DNA from: Bradyrhizobium altum
GTDB lineage: Bacteria; Pseudomonadota; Alphaproteobacteria; Rhizobiales; Xanthobacteraceae
Length of the DNA stretch: 58,849 nt
Assembly: GCF_020889705.1 (NCBI RefSeq)
Contig: NZ_JACMYP010000021.1
Coordinates: 1-58,849, forward strand
Direction of reading: 5' to 3'
Made by a program: the position numbers and the translations under genes. The notes beneath the pieces were generated by a model that was not told the DNA's origin, searched no databases, and was given only the letters and a program-made list of their open reading frames with translations. Shown here piece after piece: positions 28,590 through 37,179 of the stretch (positions within the stretch are counted from its first letter, which is position 1; every line of letters begins with the position of its first letter).

Positions 28590-30257
28590 ATGCGTGCGAT
28601 TGTGATTGGAGCAGGGATGGGCGGGCTCTGTTCGGCCTTAGCCCTACGGGAATCCGGGGCATTCGATGCCATCGATGTCTTCGAACAAACGTCTGAGCCC
28701 AGCACGGCTGGCGCGGGTCTGAATATCGCCCCTAATGGTGCGCGAATTTGCAAATGGCTGGGGATCGATTTGGATGGCGGTGATCCAAAGGGCAAGCATG
28801 GGGCGATCGACGGGGGGCGTGCTGCAATCCTGGAGACTACAAGGCAGATCATGCCTGACGGCACAGTCTCCGCGCGCAAGCTCGACCATAAAACGGCGGC
28901 CGGCGACAATGCTGGGTTTCACCACATGCATCGCCTTGACCTTCTCATGTGCCTTTATAAGCGGGCAGACGATTTTGCGCCGGACAAGGGCGTAAGCTCG
29001 CCAATCTCCGTCCAGATGAACAAGCGACTCGCCGGCATCTCACAGGATGAAAACTCGGTCACCGCGACTTTTTCTGACGGTTCATCCGCTCGGGGTGACG
29101 TATTGATCGGTGCGGATGGGGTCAACTCAAAGGTCCTTCGGCTCCTTTGGCCCGATACGAAGCCGCGTCGCTGGACCGAGGTAATTTGTTATCGCGGATT
29201 AATTGCTCGAGAAGATGTGGCCAAGCTGACCAAGCAAGACGGCCGTCCGATGGACAACAATCCGATCGATTCGTTCAGCATGGACGTAATCAAGAATGAT
29301 GTTGCATTCTGCATGACCTACTGGGTCAGAGGTGGAGAACTTCTCAACGTCTGGTTGGCCTACTACGAACCAAACGCCGAAGACTTTCAGGCCGACGATT
29401 GGTATCCCATCGATCATGCCGACATGATCAAGCACATGAACAAGGGATTTGGCGACGATCCTCGCAAGGAAGACGTCTTGGCCATGGCAGCGGCGATGGA
29501 GAGCCCGACGAAATGGGGTCTCTATGACCGAGATGCATTCGAGAGCTGGCACCAGGGCAGAGTATGTCTGCTCGGCGACGCCGCCCATCCGATGCTTCCG
29601 ACTTTCGGCCAGGGAGCATCGCAATCCTTCGAAGATGCCGCAGCCCTCGGCAAAGCATTCGAACTCCACCGCGGAGACTACAAGACCGCGCTTATGCACT
29701 ATGAGAGGGTTCGACATTATAGAGCGACACGCTTTCAGTTTATGTCGAAGTTCCTTTTCAAGCATCTGGAGCCACCGGACTCGGACGAGCGAAAAATTTT
29801 GATGAAGGCGTTGAATGAACGCGATTTTCCGGCGTTTGATCACGAAAAACGTGCGGGAGATGATGACGCCTGGATCTATGCGTTTGATGCCAGGAAAATC
29901 GGAGACAAACTTCCGACCAAGAAGTACGGCCCGTGGGACTTCCGTGATCGAAGCGCGGCCGCAGAAACCCGCAAGAAGTTGTCGCAGACTCTATGGAAGC
30001 CTTCGGTTTCCCTGAAGGGCGACAGAAAAGTAACCCGCGCCGAGGTGGCCGCTCACGGTACGTTCGATAACTGCTGGATTATCATTCGGAACAAGGTTTA
30101 CGATTTCTCCGAATGGAAAGACAGGCATCCAGGAGGGCCGTTTGTAGCACGCATGTATGCAGGCAAGGATGCGACCGCGGAATTTGGTGATTACCACAGC
30201 CGGCTCGCAGAAAAGCATATGGAACATTTCTGTGTCGGCGAACTGACCGACGACTGA
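28590..30257 (+). CDS. Flavin monooxygenase fused to a C-terminal cytochrome b5 domain
   Basis: A 555-residue protein. Residues 1-~420 form a salicylate-hydroxylase-like FAD monooxygenase: G-A-G-M-G-G-L near the start, G-A-D-G-V-N-S near residue 173, and G-D-A-A-H-P-M-L-P near 329. A charged linker follows. Residues ~478-553 are a cytochrome b5 domain with heme-ligand motif H-P-G-G (His513) and the second ligand in D-Y-H-S (His536). ATG 28590 follows a strong AAAGGAGG. The next genes are a ferredoxin reductase and ferredoxin. Both parts lie in one unbroken frame. Class A monooxygenases normally take hydride directly from NAD(P)H, so a fused heme domain is unusual. Substrate unknown. Confidence 0.9.
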   Translation: MRAIVIGAGMGGLCSALALRESGAFDAIDVFEQTSEPSTAGAGLNIAPNGARICKWLGIDLDGGDPKGKHGAIDGGRAAILETTRQIMPDGTVSARKLDHKTAAGDNAGFHHMHRLDLLMCLYKRADDFAPDKGVSSPISVQMNKRLAGISQDENSVTATFSDGSSARGDVLIGADGVNSKVLRLLWPDTKPRRWTEVICYRGLIAREDVAKLTKQDGRPMDNNPIDSFSMDVIKNDVAFCMTYWVRGGELLNVWLAYYEPNAEDFQADDWYPIDHADMIKHMNKGFGDDPRKEDVLAMAAAMESPTKWGLYDRDAFESWHQGRVCLLGDAAHPMLPTFGQGASQSFEDAAALGKAFELHRGDYKTALMHYERVRHYRATRFQFMSKFLFKHLEPPDSDERKILMKALNERDFPAFDHEKRAGDDDAWIYAFDARKIGDKLPTKKYGPWDFRDRSAAAETRKKLSQTLWKPSVSLKGDRKVTRAEVAAHGTFDNCWIIIRNKVYDFSEWKDRHPGGPFVARMYAGKDATAEFGDYHSRLAEKHMEHFCVGELTDD

Positions 30258-30326
30258 GTGAGATTTGCTCGGACAGGTCGCATTGCTGCGCTTGCGGCGA
30301 CCGCAGCATGTTCCAGGGAACGCATC

Positions 30327-31574
30327 ATGAGTGGACACCGTAGCAAGAGGATAGTGGTGGTTGGTTGCGGGCAGGCCGGCTTGCAAGCCGCCATCAGCCT
30401 GCGGCAGCGCGGCCACACAGGTCCGATTTCAATGATCGAGTGCGAAAGCACGGGCGCCTATCAGCGCCCGCCGTTGTCAAAGAACTTCATTTTGTCCAAG
30501 GCTGATTGCTCGGATTTAGCTATCAGGAAGGATAGTTTCTATCGAGATCAGAATATAGAACTTCTCACGGGTCGATTGGCGAGTTCCATCGACCGCGCGA
30601 GAAAAGCGGTAGTGCTCTCAGACCGAAGTGAACTCGGGTACGACTGTCTGGCACTCGCAACAGGAGCTTCCGCAAGGCCTCTGGCCGTGCAAGGAAGCGA
30701 GCATGCGCATTACCTGCGAGGATTTGAGGATGCGTTGGCCTTGCGAACGGCTTTTCGCGCGGCGCGGCAGATCGCAATTGTTGGCGGTGGATACATCGGA
30801 TTGGAGTTGGCCGCATCTGCCCGGAAAATGGGCCTTGAGGTAACGGTCCTGGAGGCCGCCGACCGCGTGCTCGGTCGGGTCGTGGCTCCCGAAACTTCGC
30901 GTTTCTTTGCGGCACTTCATCGCGAGCGAGGGGCCCTCATTCAGCTTAATACCGCGATCTCTAGCATCGTTAAATCGCGATCGGGCAGGTTGCTTGTCTC
31001 CTGCGCGAATGGCTTTCAGACCGAAGTTGATGTGGTCGTTGCTGCCGTTGGAGCGATGCCCCGCACGGAACTTGCGGAAGTAGCGAACTTGGACACTGAA
31101 GGAGGGATCGTCGTCGACGTCCGCTGCCGTACTTCCGATCCGCTCATCTATGCTGCCGGCGATTGCACGTCGCAGCAGCTGCAGACGACAGGACGTTTTT
31201 CGCGAGTCGAATCAGTGCAGAACGCTATTGCGCAGGGCAATCAGGTGGCAGCGTCCATCCTTGAACTGGACGCGCCAGCACCCGATGTGCCCTGGTTCTG
31301 GTCGGACCAATACGACATGAAGCTGCAGATCGCCGGGCTATCCGTCGGGTACGATCGAATTGAGGTACATGGCGAGCCAGGCGATGGCTCGTTCAGTGTG
31401 GCCTATTTCCGGAACAGTGCGCTGATCGCTCTTGACGCAATAAATCGCCCGCAGGACTTCGTTCGCGCGCGGAAAGCGATAGGGCACTTACAGCAAAGCC
31501 TCGCTCAAGAAAATAAGGAAACCGAGGTTTCCGCACAAAATGGAGCTGGTGATGGTCCTCATCAATTTCATTGA
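30327..31574 (+). CDS. NAD(P)H:ferredoxin/rubredoxin-type FAD oxidoreductase
   Basis: About 415 residues from ATG 30327, which follows AGGGAA. A frame extension to 30258 lacks a better start. Two dinucleotide folds: FAD motif V-V-V-G-C-G-Q-A-G-L at the start and NAD motif V-G-G-G-Y-I-G-L-E-L near residue 150, plus Y-A-A-G-D-C near 275. It matches ferredoxin reductases of P450 or ring-hydroxylating dioxygenase systems. It starts 69 bases after the monooxygenase-b5 gene and overlaps the ferredoxin start, so the three are co-transcribed and probably pass electrons in a chain. Confidence 0.85.
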   Translation: MSGHRSKRIVVVGCGQAGLQAAISLRQRGHTGPISMIECESTGAYQRPPLSKNFILSKADCSDLAIRKDSFYRDQNIELLTGRLASSIDRARKAVVLSDRSELGYDCLALATGASARPLAVQGSEHAHYLRGFEDALALRTAFRAARQIAIVGGGYIGLELAASARKMGLEVTVLEAADRVLGRVVAPETSRFFAALHRERGALIQLNTAISSIVKSRSGRLLVSCANGFQTEVDVVVAAVGAMPRTELAEVANLDTEGGIVVDVRCRTSDPLIYAAGDCTSQQLQTTGRFSRVESVQNAIAQGNQVAASILELDAPAPDVPWFWSDQYDMKLQIAGLSVGYDRIEVHGEPGDGSFSVAYFRNSALIALDAINRPQDFVRARKAIGHLQQSLAQENKETEVSAQNGAGDGPHQFH

Positions 31575-31872
31575 ACCGTCGGGTAACGTTCGGCAGGTGC
31601 GTGCCACGCCGGGCTGCAAGCTCAAGGATGTGGCAATCGACAACTTGGTGTCCGGGGTTGTGGCCGAATGCGGCGGGGCCTGCTCCTGCGCTACGTGCCA
31701 CGTGTATATCGAGGAAGGCTTGATGGACTATGTCGGGTTGCCCGTCGGTTTGGAGGCGGAGATGCTGGAGCTTGCATTCGACGTGCGCAGGAACAGTCGG
31801 CTCAGCTGCCAAATCGCCGTCACGGAGGAGATGAATGGTATGAAAGTCGGGATACCTACCAGGCAATCCTAA
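31540..31872 (+). CDS. [2Fe-2S] ferredoxin, adrenodoxin type
   Basis: About 110 residues. The cluster-binding pattern is C44-x5-C50-x2-C53 in C-G-G-A-C-S-C-A-T-C, with the last ligand at C90 (L-S-C-Q). Cys48 is an additional cysteine in the loop. ATG 31540 or the internal ATG 31552 both overlap the reductase gene end, implying coupled translation. Such ferredoxins feed P450s or Rieske oxygenases. None is adjacent, so the partner is either the neighbouring b5-fused monooxygenase or a distant P450 such as the one at 12038 (inference). Confidence 0.9.
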   Translation: MELVMVLINFIEPSGNVRQVRATPGCKLKDVAIDNLVSGVVAECGGACSCATCHVYIEEGLMDYVGLPVGLEAEMLELAFDVRRNSRLSCQIAVTEEMNGMKVGIPTRQS

Positions 31873-32126
31873 TCCTCATCGGCACGGGAAGCCGAAACGG
31901 TTTCGCAGTACGCAAGCGTTTATTTCTGGCCCAATAGGCGACGCCGAAGACGCCGAGGGTGACGCGAGCAAATGAGCGAAGATGGTCACGACGTAAGGAT
32001 GAGCGCCTTCGGATCTCAATCGTCCCGCGGAGCTCTCTGCACCACAAATCCCCGATTATGGGTTGGTCGGATGTGCGATGGAGGTCTTGGTCCGTCAAAC
32101 GTCCCGGCGAGGGAAGGAAAGCGACG

Positions 32127-32759
32127 ATGCGGCCATTCGTTTATGCGGCCCTGCCAGGGCGCGTGGTATTTGGCTCTGGAACTCTTGCTTGCCTTAGCCG
32201 CGAGCTTGACGCACTCGGCTGTTCGCGCGCCTTGGTTTTATCGGCCCCATTTCAAAAACCCTTGGCAAATGAGGTCTCCCATCGACTGGGTGCGCATTCG
32301 GTTGGTGTGTTCACAGAAGCAGAGATGCACACGCCGATTGAGGTCACTGAACGGGCAGTTTGCCGTGTAGCGTCTTTGGGCGCCGATTCCGTCGTGTCTG
32401 TAGGGGGAGGCTCCACCACCGGACTCGGAAAAGCTATCGCGTTGCGTACCGACCTTCCCCAGATCGTCATTCCGACCACCTACGCGGGTTCCGAAGCGAC
32501 GCCAATTCTCGGCGAGACGGAGGCAGGTCGCAAGACCACACAGAGAAATCGAAAGGTCCTTCCAGAAGTCATCATCTACGACGTTGATCTGACGCTGACA
32601 TTACCCGTGCCGCTGTCGGTCACGTCCGGAATCAATGCATTCGCTCATGCGGCCGAAGCACTTTATGCCGCCAACGCAAATCCGGTCACATCAATGCTCG
32701 CTAAGCAGGGAATGGAAGCCATCGTCCGAGCCCTGCCACGGAGTGAAACGCAATCGTGA
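32127..32759 (+). pseudogene. Maleylacetate reductase, C-terminally truncated copy
   Basis: From ATG 32127 (after GGGAAGG) the protein aligns with the intact reductase at 37180: G-R-V-V-F-G-S near the start, S-V-G-G-G-S-T-T-G-L-G-K-A-I-A-L and P-T-T-Y-A-G-S-E-A-T-P-I-L-G in the NAD-binding part. It stops after A-L-P-R-S-E-T-Q-S at ~210 of ~360 residues. The metal-binding histidine motifs of the C-terminal domain (H-H-K-L-C-H in the intact copy) are therefore missing. The following DNA is not recognisable as the lost half, so a rearrangement removed it. Confidence 0.8.
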
Positions 32760-33334
32760 AGAGAAGTTCGAACGTGGAACGTTGGGGCACGCCATCAACG
32801 CAGTTTCTCCCTGTCTTGCATTGCTGGTCGCGCAGTTCGGACCAGTCGCCCTGGGAGCGAGCTTGCGGCTACCTCGCCATCAGCTGTCCGGAATGGCCCA
32901 TCGAGGACATGTACATTTCGCCCCTAACCGAAGCGGATTGGACCTCGGTCCATCATCCTGGGCTATCCTAGCCCAAGCCGCTCCGGGCCACCTGGGCCGC
33001 CCGTCAAAACAGGTTCGCGCCTATCAGGTTTGCTGTTGGCTCGGTCTCCGGATCGCCGGCGTTGTCGTCGGATGACGGTGTTTGGCCGGTCGATCAGCGT
33101 GGGCCACACGTGATGATAGCTTGGGTCTTCGCGCCGAAAGGTACCAATTGGCGGGAAATGCACCTAGACCCCCTCGCTTGGTCCCGTAACCCGTTGAAAT
33201 CACAGCAATGAGCCCGCCCTCCGAGCGCACCATAAACCCTCATAGATCACACCAGCCTAGCGAGGCGGAAGCAGGCTTGCCGAAAAGATCGCGCGGGGTC
33301 GGTCGCGATGCCGGATGTGAGCGCGGATCAGCCC
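32760..33334. other. Unassigned region after the truncated reductase
   Basis: About 575 bases. Frames on both strands show no recognisable protein. One plus-strand frame (32756-32971) includes E-W-P-I-E-D-M-Y-I-S-P-L-T-E, which looks protein-like but is unidentified. It is probably the worn junction of the rearrangement that cut the reductase gene. Confidence 0.35.
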
Positions 33335-34248
33335 TCAATCCAGTTGCTGCGCGACGTTAAGCAGTTTCTCTCTTAGCCACTTGTGTCCCGGATCGGTCGT
33401 ATGGCGTGGGTGCCAGTACATGGCCTCGTGGATGTCCGGGACAGATATTGGGGACTCCAGCAACTTGATATCGACCGTGTCAATCAGCCTCCTGGCCGCC
33501 CGTTCCAGCACGAGGCTGACGAGCCGCGTCCCTTTGATAAGAAATGGGTTCAACAGGAAGCTTTCGACCGTCACCTCGATACGCCGTTGAACGCCGGCGT
33601 CGGCAAGATGTTGGTCGGCGAGGTTCAGCTGCCGATCGTCTCCGATGCCGTAGACGAGATGCGGGAGTTCGAGAAACTGCGTCTCGGTCAACGTATTGCC
33701 TGTGACGTCGGGGTGATTTGCATCAACGGCGCACAGCCAGCGATCGCTCAGCAGCGACGCCGTCGGATAGTCGTTCGGTCCGAAGAGTTCGATCGGCTCA
33801 ATGACAATGTCCGCCTGGTTCGTCTGCAGCACGCGCGCGGCGTCGCGAGCACGAGGCAATAGATGAATCGTCACGTTCGGAGCCTCGTTCGAGATCATCC
33901 TGACGAGCGGCGTGAGCAGGACCAATCCCGCATAGTCGGACGCGCTGATCGAGAACGTCCGCGCATCGCTCGACGGGTCGAATCCAGGGCGACGCAGCAG
34001 CAGCTGTTCGACTTTGCTAAGCGATTCCTTTAGCGGGACGATGAGGTCCTCCGCACTTCGCGTGAGAGCCAGGTCGCGCCCAACGCGCACGAGCAATGGA
34101 TCATGGAAGACTTCGCGCAATCGCGCGAGAGCCGCGCTCATCGCCGATTGGCTGAGACCGATGCGCTCCCCAGCCCGGCTTACGTTGCGCTCGGTGAGGA
34201 GCGCGTCGAGTATAACGAGTAGGTTGAGGTCAATACTTCGTAGGTTCA
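33335..34248 (-). CDS. LysR-family regulator (NodD/NahR-like), hydroxyquinol operon
   Basis: About 304 residues. The start chosen is the GTG at 34248, giving V-N-L-R-S-I-D-L-N-L-L, the standard start of NodD/NahR-type LysR proteins, and it follows a GGGAG site. An ATG at 34288 would add 13 residues. The helix-turn-helix contains N-V-S-R-A-G-E-R-I-G-L-S-Q-S-A-M-S. It is divergent from the flavin reductase-led hydroxyquinol operon, with a TTA-N7-TAA palindrome in between, so it is the probable activator responding to a pathway phenol. Confidence 0.85.
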
Positions 34249-34422
34249 CCCCAGGGCTCCCGATGAATGGGACCTCGGACCGTAACAATTTGCATCGCCA
34301 TGCACTATCGGAATGAGCTCGTCCTTTGTCGGATTTCGATCGGCGGTATCTCTCATATTGCGGTTGCGAGATGTTGCCGTGCGATGTGGTGGATCTCGGC
34401 TTTTCGGCGTCCCTCGAATGGT

Positions 34423-34441
34423 GTCTTAACGCGCATAAGAC
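34423..34441. promoter_or_regulatory. LysR-type operator in the hydroxyquinol operon promoter
   Basis: GTCTTA, seven bases, TAAGAC: a perfect 6-7-6 inverted repeat containing a T-N11-A core. It lies ~107 bases before the flavin reductase ATG and ~175 bases from the LysR start, where such regulators usually bind. Confidence 0.5.
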
Positions 34442-34547
34442 GGATGGATCGATCCGGCCGATAGCTGGAATATTTATTATCGATTAGACGTCGGCCAGGC
34501 GCGCCACTTAGCCTCCGTGACACGAATAAGTCGCGACGAGGCTTACC

Positions 34548-35105
34548 ATGAAGAACAACTCGGGAATTGGAAGCGACCTCGGAGTTTCGCCCTCGCAGAC
34601 GACTGCGGATGCGGTGGCATTTCGGGCAGCGATGCGGCACTTCGTTGGAAGCGTTAGCGTCGTGACAACTTGGCATGGCGACAGGCCCTGGGGTATGACG
34701 ATCAACTCGTTCACCTCGGTGTGCACCGAACCTCCGACGATACTGATCTGCCTGAACGGCAAGACCGTGACCGCCAGCCACGTGCAGAAAGGCGGGCGTT
34801 TCGCGGTGAATCTCCTCACTCAGGATCAGCTTCACTTATCGGAGTTCTGCTCGCGTCCTGGCGTCGACAAGTTCATCGACGGGCACGTCCTGGTGCCGGA
34901 CGATGTTTCGGGCGGAAACGGGGTTCCGCGGCTGCGCGAGGCATCAGTCGTGTTCGAATGTCGGACGGTCGAGCAGCTCGTGGTCGGAAGCCATCGCATC
35001 GCGATCGCCGCAATCGAAAGCATTCATGCCTCGGCTGTCGGTCCACCGCTGCTCTACGGTCAGGGCCGCTACATGCATGGCGTCGATCTGGAGGCGCGCG
35101 CATGA
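34548..35105 (+). CDS. Flavin reductase component of a two-component monooxygenase
   Basis: A 185-residue member of the flavin reductase (HpaC/TftC/GraA) family. Typical sequence: F-V-G-S-V-S-V-V-T-T, G-M-T-I-N-S-F-T-S-V near residue 55, and F-A-V-N-L-L. It reduces free FAD or FMN with NAD(P)H and supplies reduced flavin to the monooxygenase at 35528. Its stop overlaps the next ATG (ATGA at 35102), indicating coupled translation. First gene of the operon. Confidence 0.85.
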   Translation: MKNNSGIGSDLGVSPSQTTADAVAFRAAMRHFVGSVSVVTTWHGDRPWGMTINSFTSVCTEPPTILICLNGKTVTASHVQKGGRFAVNLLTQDQLHLSEFCSRPGVDKFIDGHVLVPDDVSGGNGVPRLREASVVFECRTVEQLVVGSHRIAIAAIESIHASAVGPPLLYGQGRYMHGVDLEARA

Positions 35106-35506
35106 CGCCCGTGTCGTCTCCAAAGGAAGTCGTCAACGCGCTCTACGATGCCTACGGCCGGCACGATGACCGCGCGATCCTTGCGCTCTATTGCGATGAT
35201 GCGACGCACGACGAAGTCGCGCAACTCAAGACGAAGCAGGGCTCCGCCGAGATCGCGGTGGGCATGCAGAAGCTGTTCAGCTGGCTCCCGGACGTCCGCT
35301 GGGAGGTAAAGTCCATGATTGTAGGAGGCGATGGAGCTGTCGCCGTCGCCTACGTCATGCGCGCGACCGCTCCGCAGGGGAGCGGCGCGACTGAAGCCAA
35401 GACCATTTCGTTGCGCGGAGTCCAACTGCTCGAAGTCGCAGACGGCCGGATACGCCACAGCGAAGACTACTGGGACACAGCGACGTTCCAGCGGCAAGTT
35501 TCCTAA
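35102..35506 (+). CDS. SnoaL/NTF2-like protein
   Basis: A 134-residue protein with the cone-shaped NTF2-like fold pattern: an N-terminal V-V-N-A-L-Y-D-A-Y helix, then Y-C-D-D-A-T-H and C-terminal strands with G-R-I-R-H-S-E-D-Y-W-D. Such proteins are isomerases, hydrolases or ligand binders. Its place between the reductase and oxygenase genes suggests an accessory role in the phenol pathway, function unknown. Start overlaps the preceding stop. Confidence 0.75.
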   Translation: MTPVSSPKEVVNALYDAYGRHDDRAILALYCDDATHDEVAQLKTKQGSAEIAVGMQKLFSWLPDVRWEVKSMIVGGDGAVAVAYVMRATAPQGSGATEAKTISLRGVQLLEVADGRIRHSEDYWDTATFQRQVS

Positions 35507-35527
35507 GAACATAACAAGGAGTGAGCT

Positions 35528-37108
35528 ATGAGAACCGGTGCCGAGTATCTTCAATCTCTACGAGACGGTCGCCGCGTCTACGTCGGTGGTGAGCTGATCG
35601 AGGACGTGACCACGCATCCCATGACGAAGGGGTATGCGAATGCCATCGCCGAATACTACGATCTTCACCTGGACCTGAAGAATCAGGACGTTGCGACCTT
35701 TGTCGACGAGAGCGGTAAGCGTCAGTCAATGCATTGGTTTCTGCCGCGGTCAAAGGAAGATGTGGTCAAGCGCCGCCAGTACTGCGACTTCCTCTGCCGT
35801 CATTTCAAGGGCGGCATCTTCACACGGCCGCCAGCCGGTATGAACGTGGTCATGTTCACCCAGGTGGATGACCAGAAGCCTTGGTCGGACAATTCGCGCT
35901 TCAGCGGCAAGAAGCGCGATCTCTCCGGCAACATTCAGCGTCAGTGGGAGGAGGTCACGTCTCAGGATCTGGCTATCTCGCCGATGTTCCTCGACGTCCA
36001 GTTCGATCGCGGCCGTGACAATGCGATGGCCGAGACGCCAATGCTGAAGATCATCGAAGAGCGCGACGACGGAATCCTTGTGCGCGGCTGGAAGGCGATC
36101 GGCACATCCGTTCCCTTCGTCAATCACCTTCTTATCGGAAACTTGTGGCGCCCCGGCCAGACCGCGGAGCAGACTGTCTACGCGCTGGTGCCGATCGCTA
36201 CCAAGGGCATTTCGGTCGTGGCCCGCAAGTCGAACGCGCAGCCGGACGCAGATCCGTACGATCGTCCGTTGGCCACCATCGGTGACGAACTCGACGCGAT
36301 GGTCTACTTCGATGACGTTCTCATTCCGTGGGACCGGGTACAGCACGTTGGCAATCCAGACCACGCGAAATGGTATCCGCAACGTCAATTCGATTGGGTG
36401 CATCTCGAGACCCAGATTCGTCATTGCGTCCACGCCGAACTGATGGTCGGCCTCGCTCTACTCTTGACTCAGTCGCTGGGCACCAGCACCAACCCGGTCG
36501 TCGCGGCGCAGCTCGCTGAGCTCATTCGCTTCCGCGAAACCTGCCGGGCGTTCATGATCGCCGCTGAAGAGACGGGATTCGCGACGCCCGGAGGGCTGTT
36601 CAAGCCGAACAATATCTACATCGACTTCGGTCGCGCCTACTATCTCGAGAATCAGGCCAAGATGGTGAACACCCTGATCGACTTCTGCGGTCGCGGCGTC
36701 GTTATCCAGCCGTCGAAGCGCGAGATGGAAGATCCATACATCGGTCCGAAGCTCGCCGAGGCTCTCCGCGGTGCGGAGATCAGCGCCTACGACCGCATTA
36801 AGATCTTCCGCCAGATCAGCGAGCGATTCCTGAGCGAGTGGGGCAATCGCCACGAGATGTTCGAGAAGTTCAACGGCACGCCCCTCTATCTCATTAACTT
36901 GCTGACGATGCAACGCACGGAGTATCAGGTCGATGGGCCGCTGACCGAGCTGGCGCGGCAGGTGCTCGGCTTCGGCGACACGGCGGAACTAGGGAAGCGT
37001 GCGCAGGAAGCGGAGCAGAAGTCCCACTACGCCAGCGTCCGCTTCCAGCCTGACTACGCGAAAGCCCAGGACGTCAAGAAGTCCTACATGAACGACGCGG
37101 CCGAGTAG
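35528..37108 (+). CDS. FADH2-dependent phenol monooxygenase, HpaB/GraD/TftD-like
   Basis: A 526-residue oxygenase of the 4-hydroxyphenylacetate 3-hydroxylase family, which has an acyl-CoA-dehydrogenase-like fold and uses diffusible reduced flavin. The start M-R-T-G-A-E-Y-L-Q-S-L-R-D-G-R is characteristic of the phenol subgroup. A full-length N-terminal and C-terminal domain are present. With the flavin reductase upstream and maleylacetate reductase and hydroxyquinol dioxygenase downstream, the expected reaction is hydroxylation of a phenol such as resorcinol, nitrophenol or a chlorophenol towards hydroxyquinol. The exact substrate cannot be read. Confidence 0.85.
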   Translation: MRTGAEYLQSLRDGRRVYVGGELIEDVTTHPMTKGYANAIAEYYDLHLDLKNQDVATFVDESGKRQSMHWFLPRSKEDVVKRRQYCDFLCRHFKGGIFTRPPAGMNVVMFTQVDDQKPWSDNSRFSGKKRDLSGNIQRQWEEVTSQDLAISPMFLDVQFDRGRDNAMAETPMLKIIEERDDGILVRGWKAIGTSVPFVNHLLIGNLWRPGQTAEQTVYALVPIATKGISVVARKSNAQPDADPYDRPLATIGDELDAMVYFDDVLIPWDRVQHVGNPDHAKWYPQRQFDWVHLETQIRHCVHAELMVGLALLLTQSLGTSTNPVVAAQLAELIRFRETCRAFMIAAEETGFATPGGLFKPNNIYIDFGRAYYLENQAKMVNTLIDFCGRGVVIQPSKREMEDPYIGPKLAEALRGAEISAYDRIKIFRQISERFLSEWGNRHEMFEKFNGTPLYLINLLTMQRTEYQVDGPLTELARQVLGFGDTAELGKRAQEAEQKSHYASVRFQPDYAKAQDVKKSYMNDAAE

Positions 37109-37124
37109 GCGAAGCGTCACCCAA

Positions 37125-37170
37125 GATCGCGGAGGCCCCAGTGGGCTTTCGCGGTCCTTTCAGTGTTTTT
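37125..37170 (+). terminator. Intercistronic hairpin, terminator or attenuator
   Basis: GATCGCGGAGGCCC (37125-37138) pairs with GGGCTTTCGCGGTC (37143-37156), mostly Watson-Crick with G-U pairs, followed by a T-rich run. It lies between the monooxygenase and maleylacetate reductase genes. It may lower expression of the two downstream genes or separate transcripts. Confidence 0.55.
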
Positions 37171-37179
37171 CGAAGGTGA

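Noticed and set aside
31959..32126. N-terminal extension of the truncated maleylacetate reductase
   Set aside because: Arginine-rich, unlike the family. ATG 32127 after GGGAAGG aligns with the start of the intact copy.
32756..32971. Plus-strand frame after the truncated reductase
   Set aside because: A few protein-like stretches, but no recognisable family or start site, so left as unassigned.
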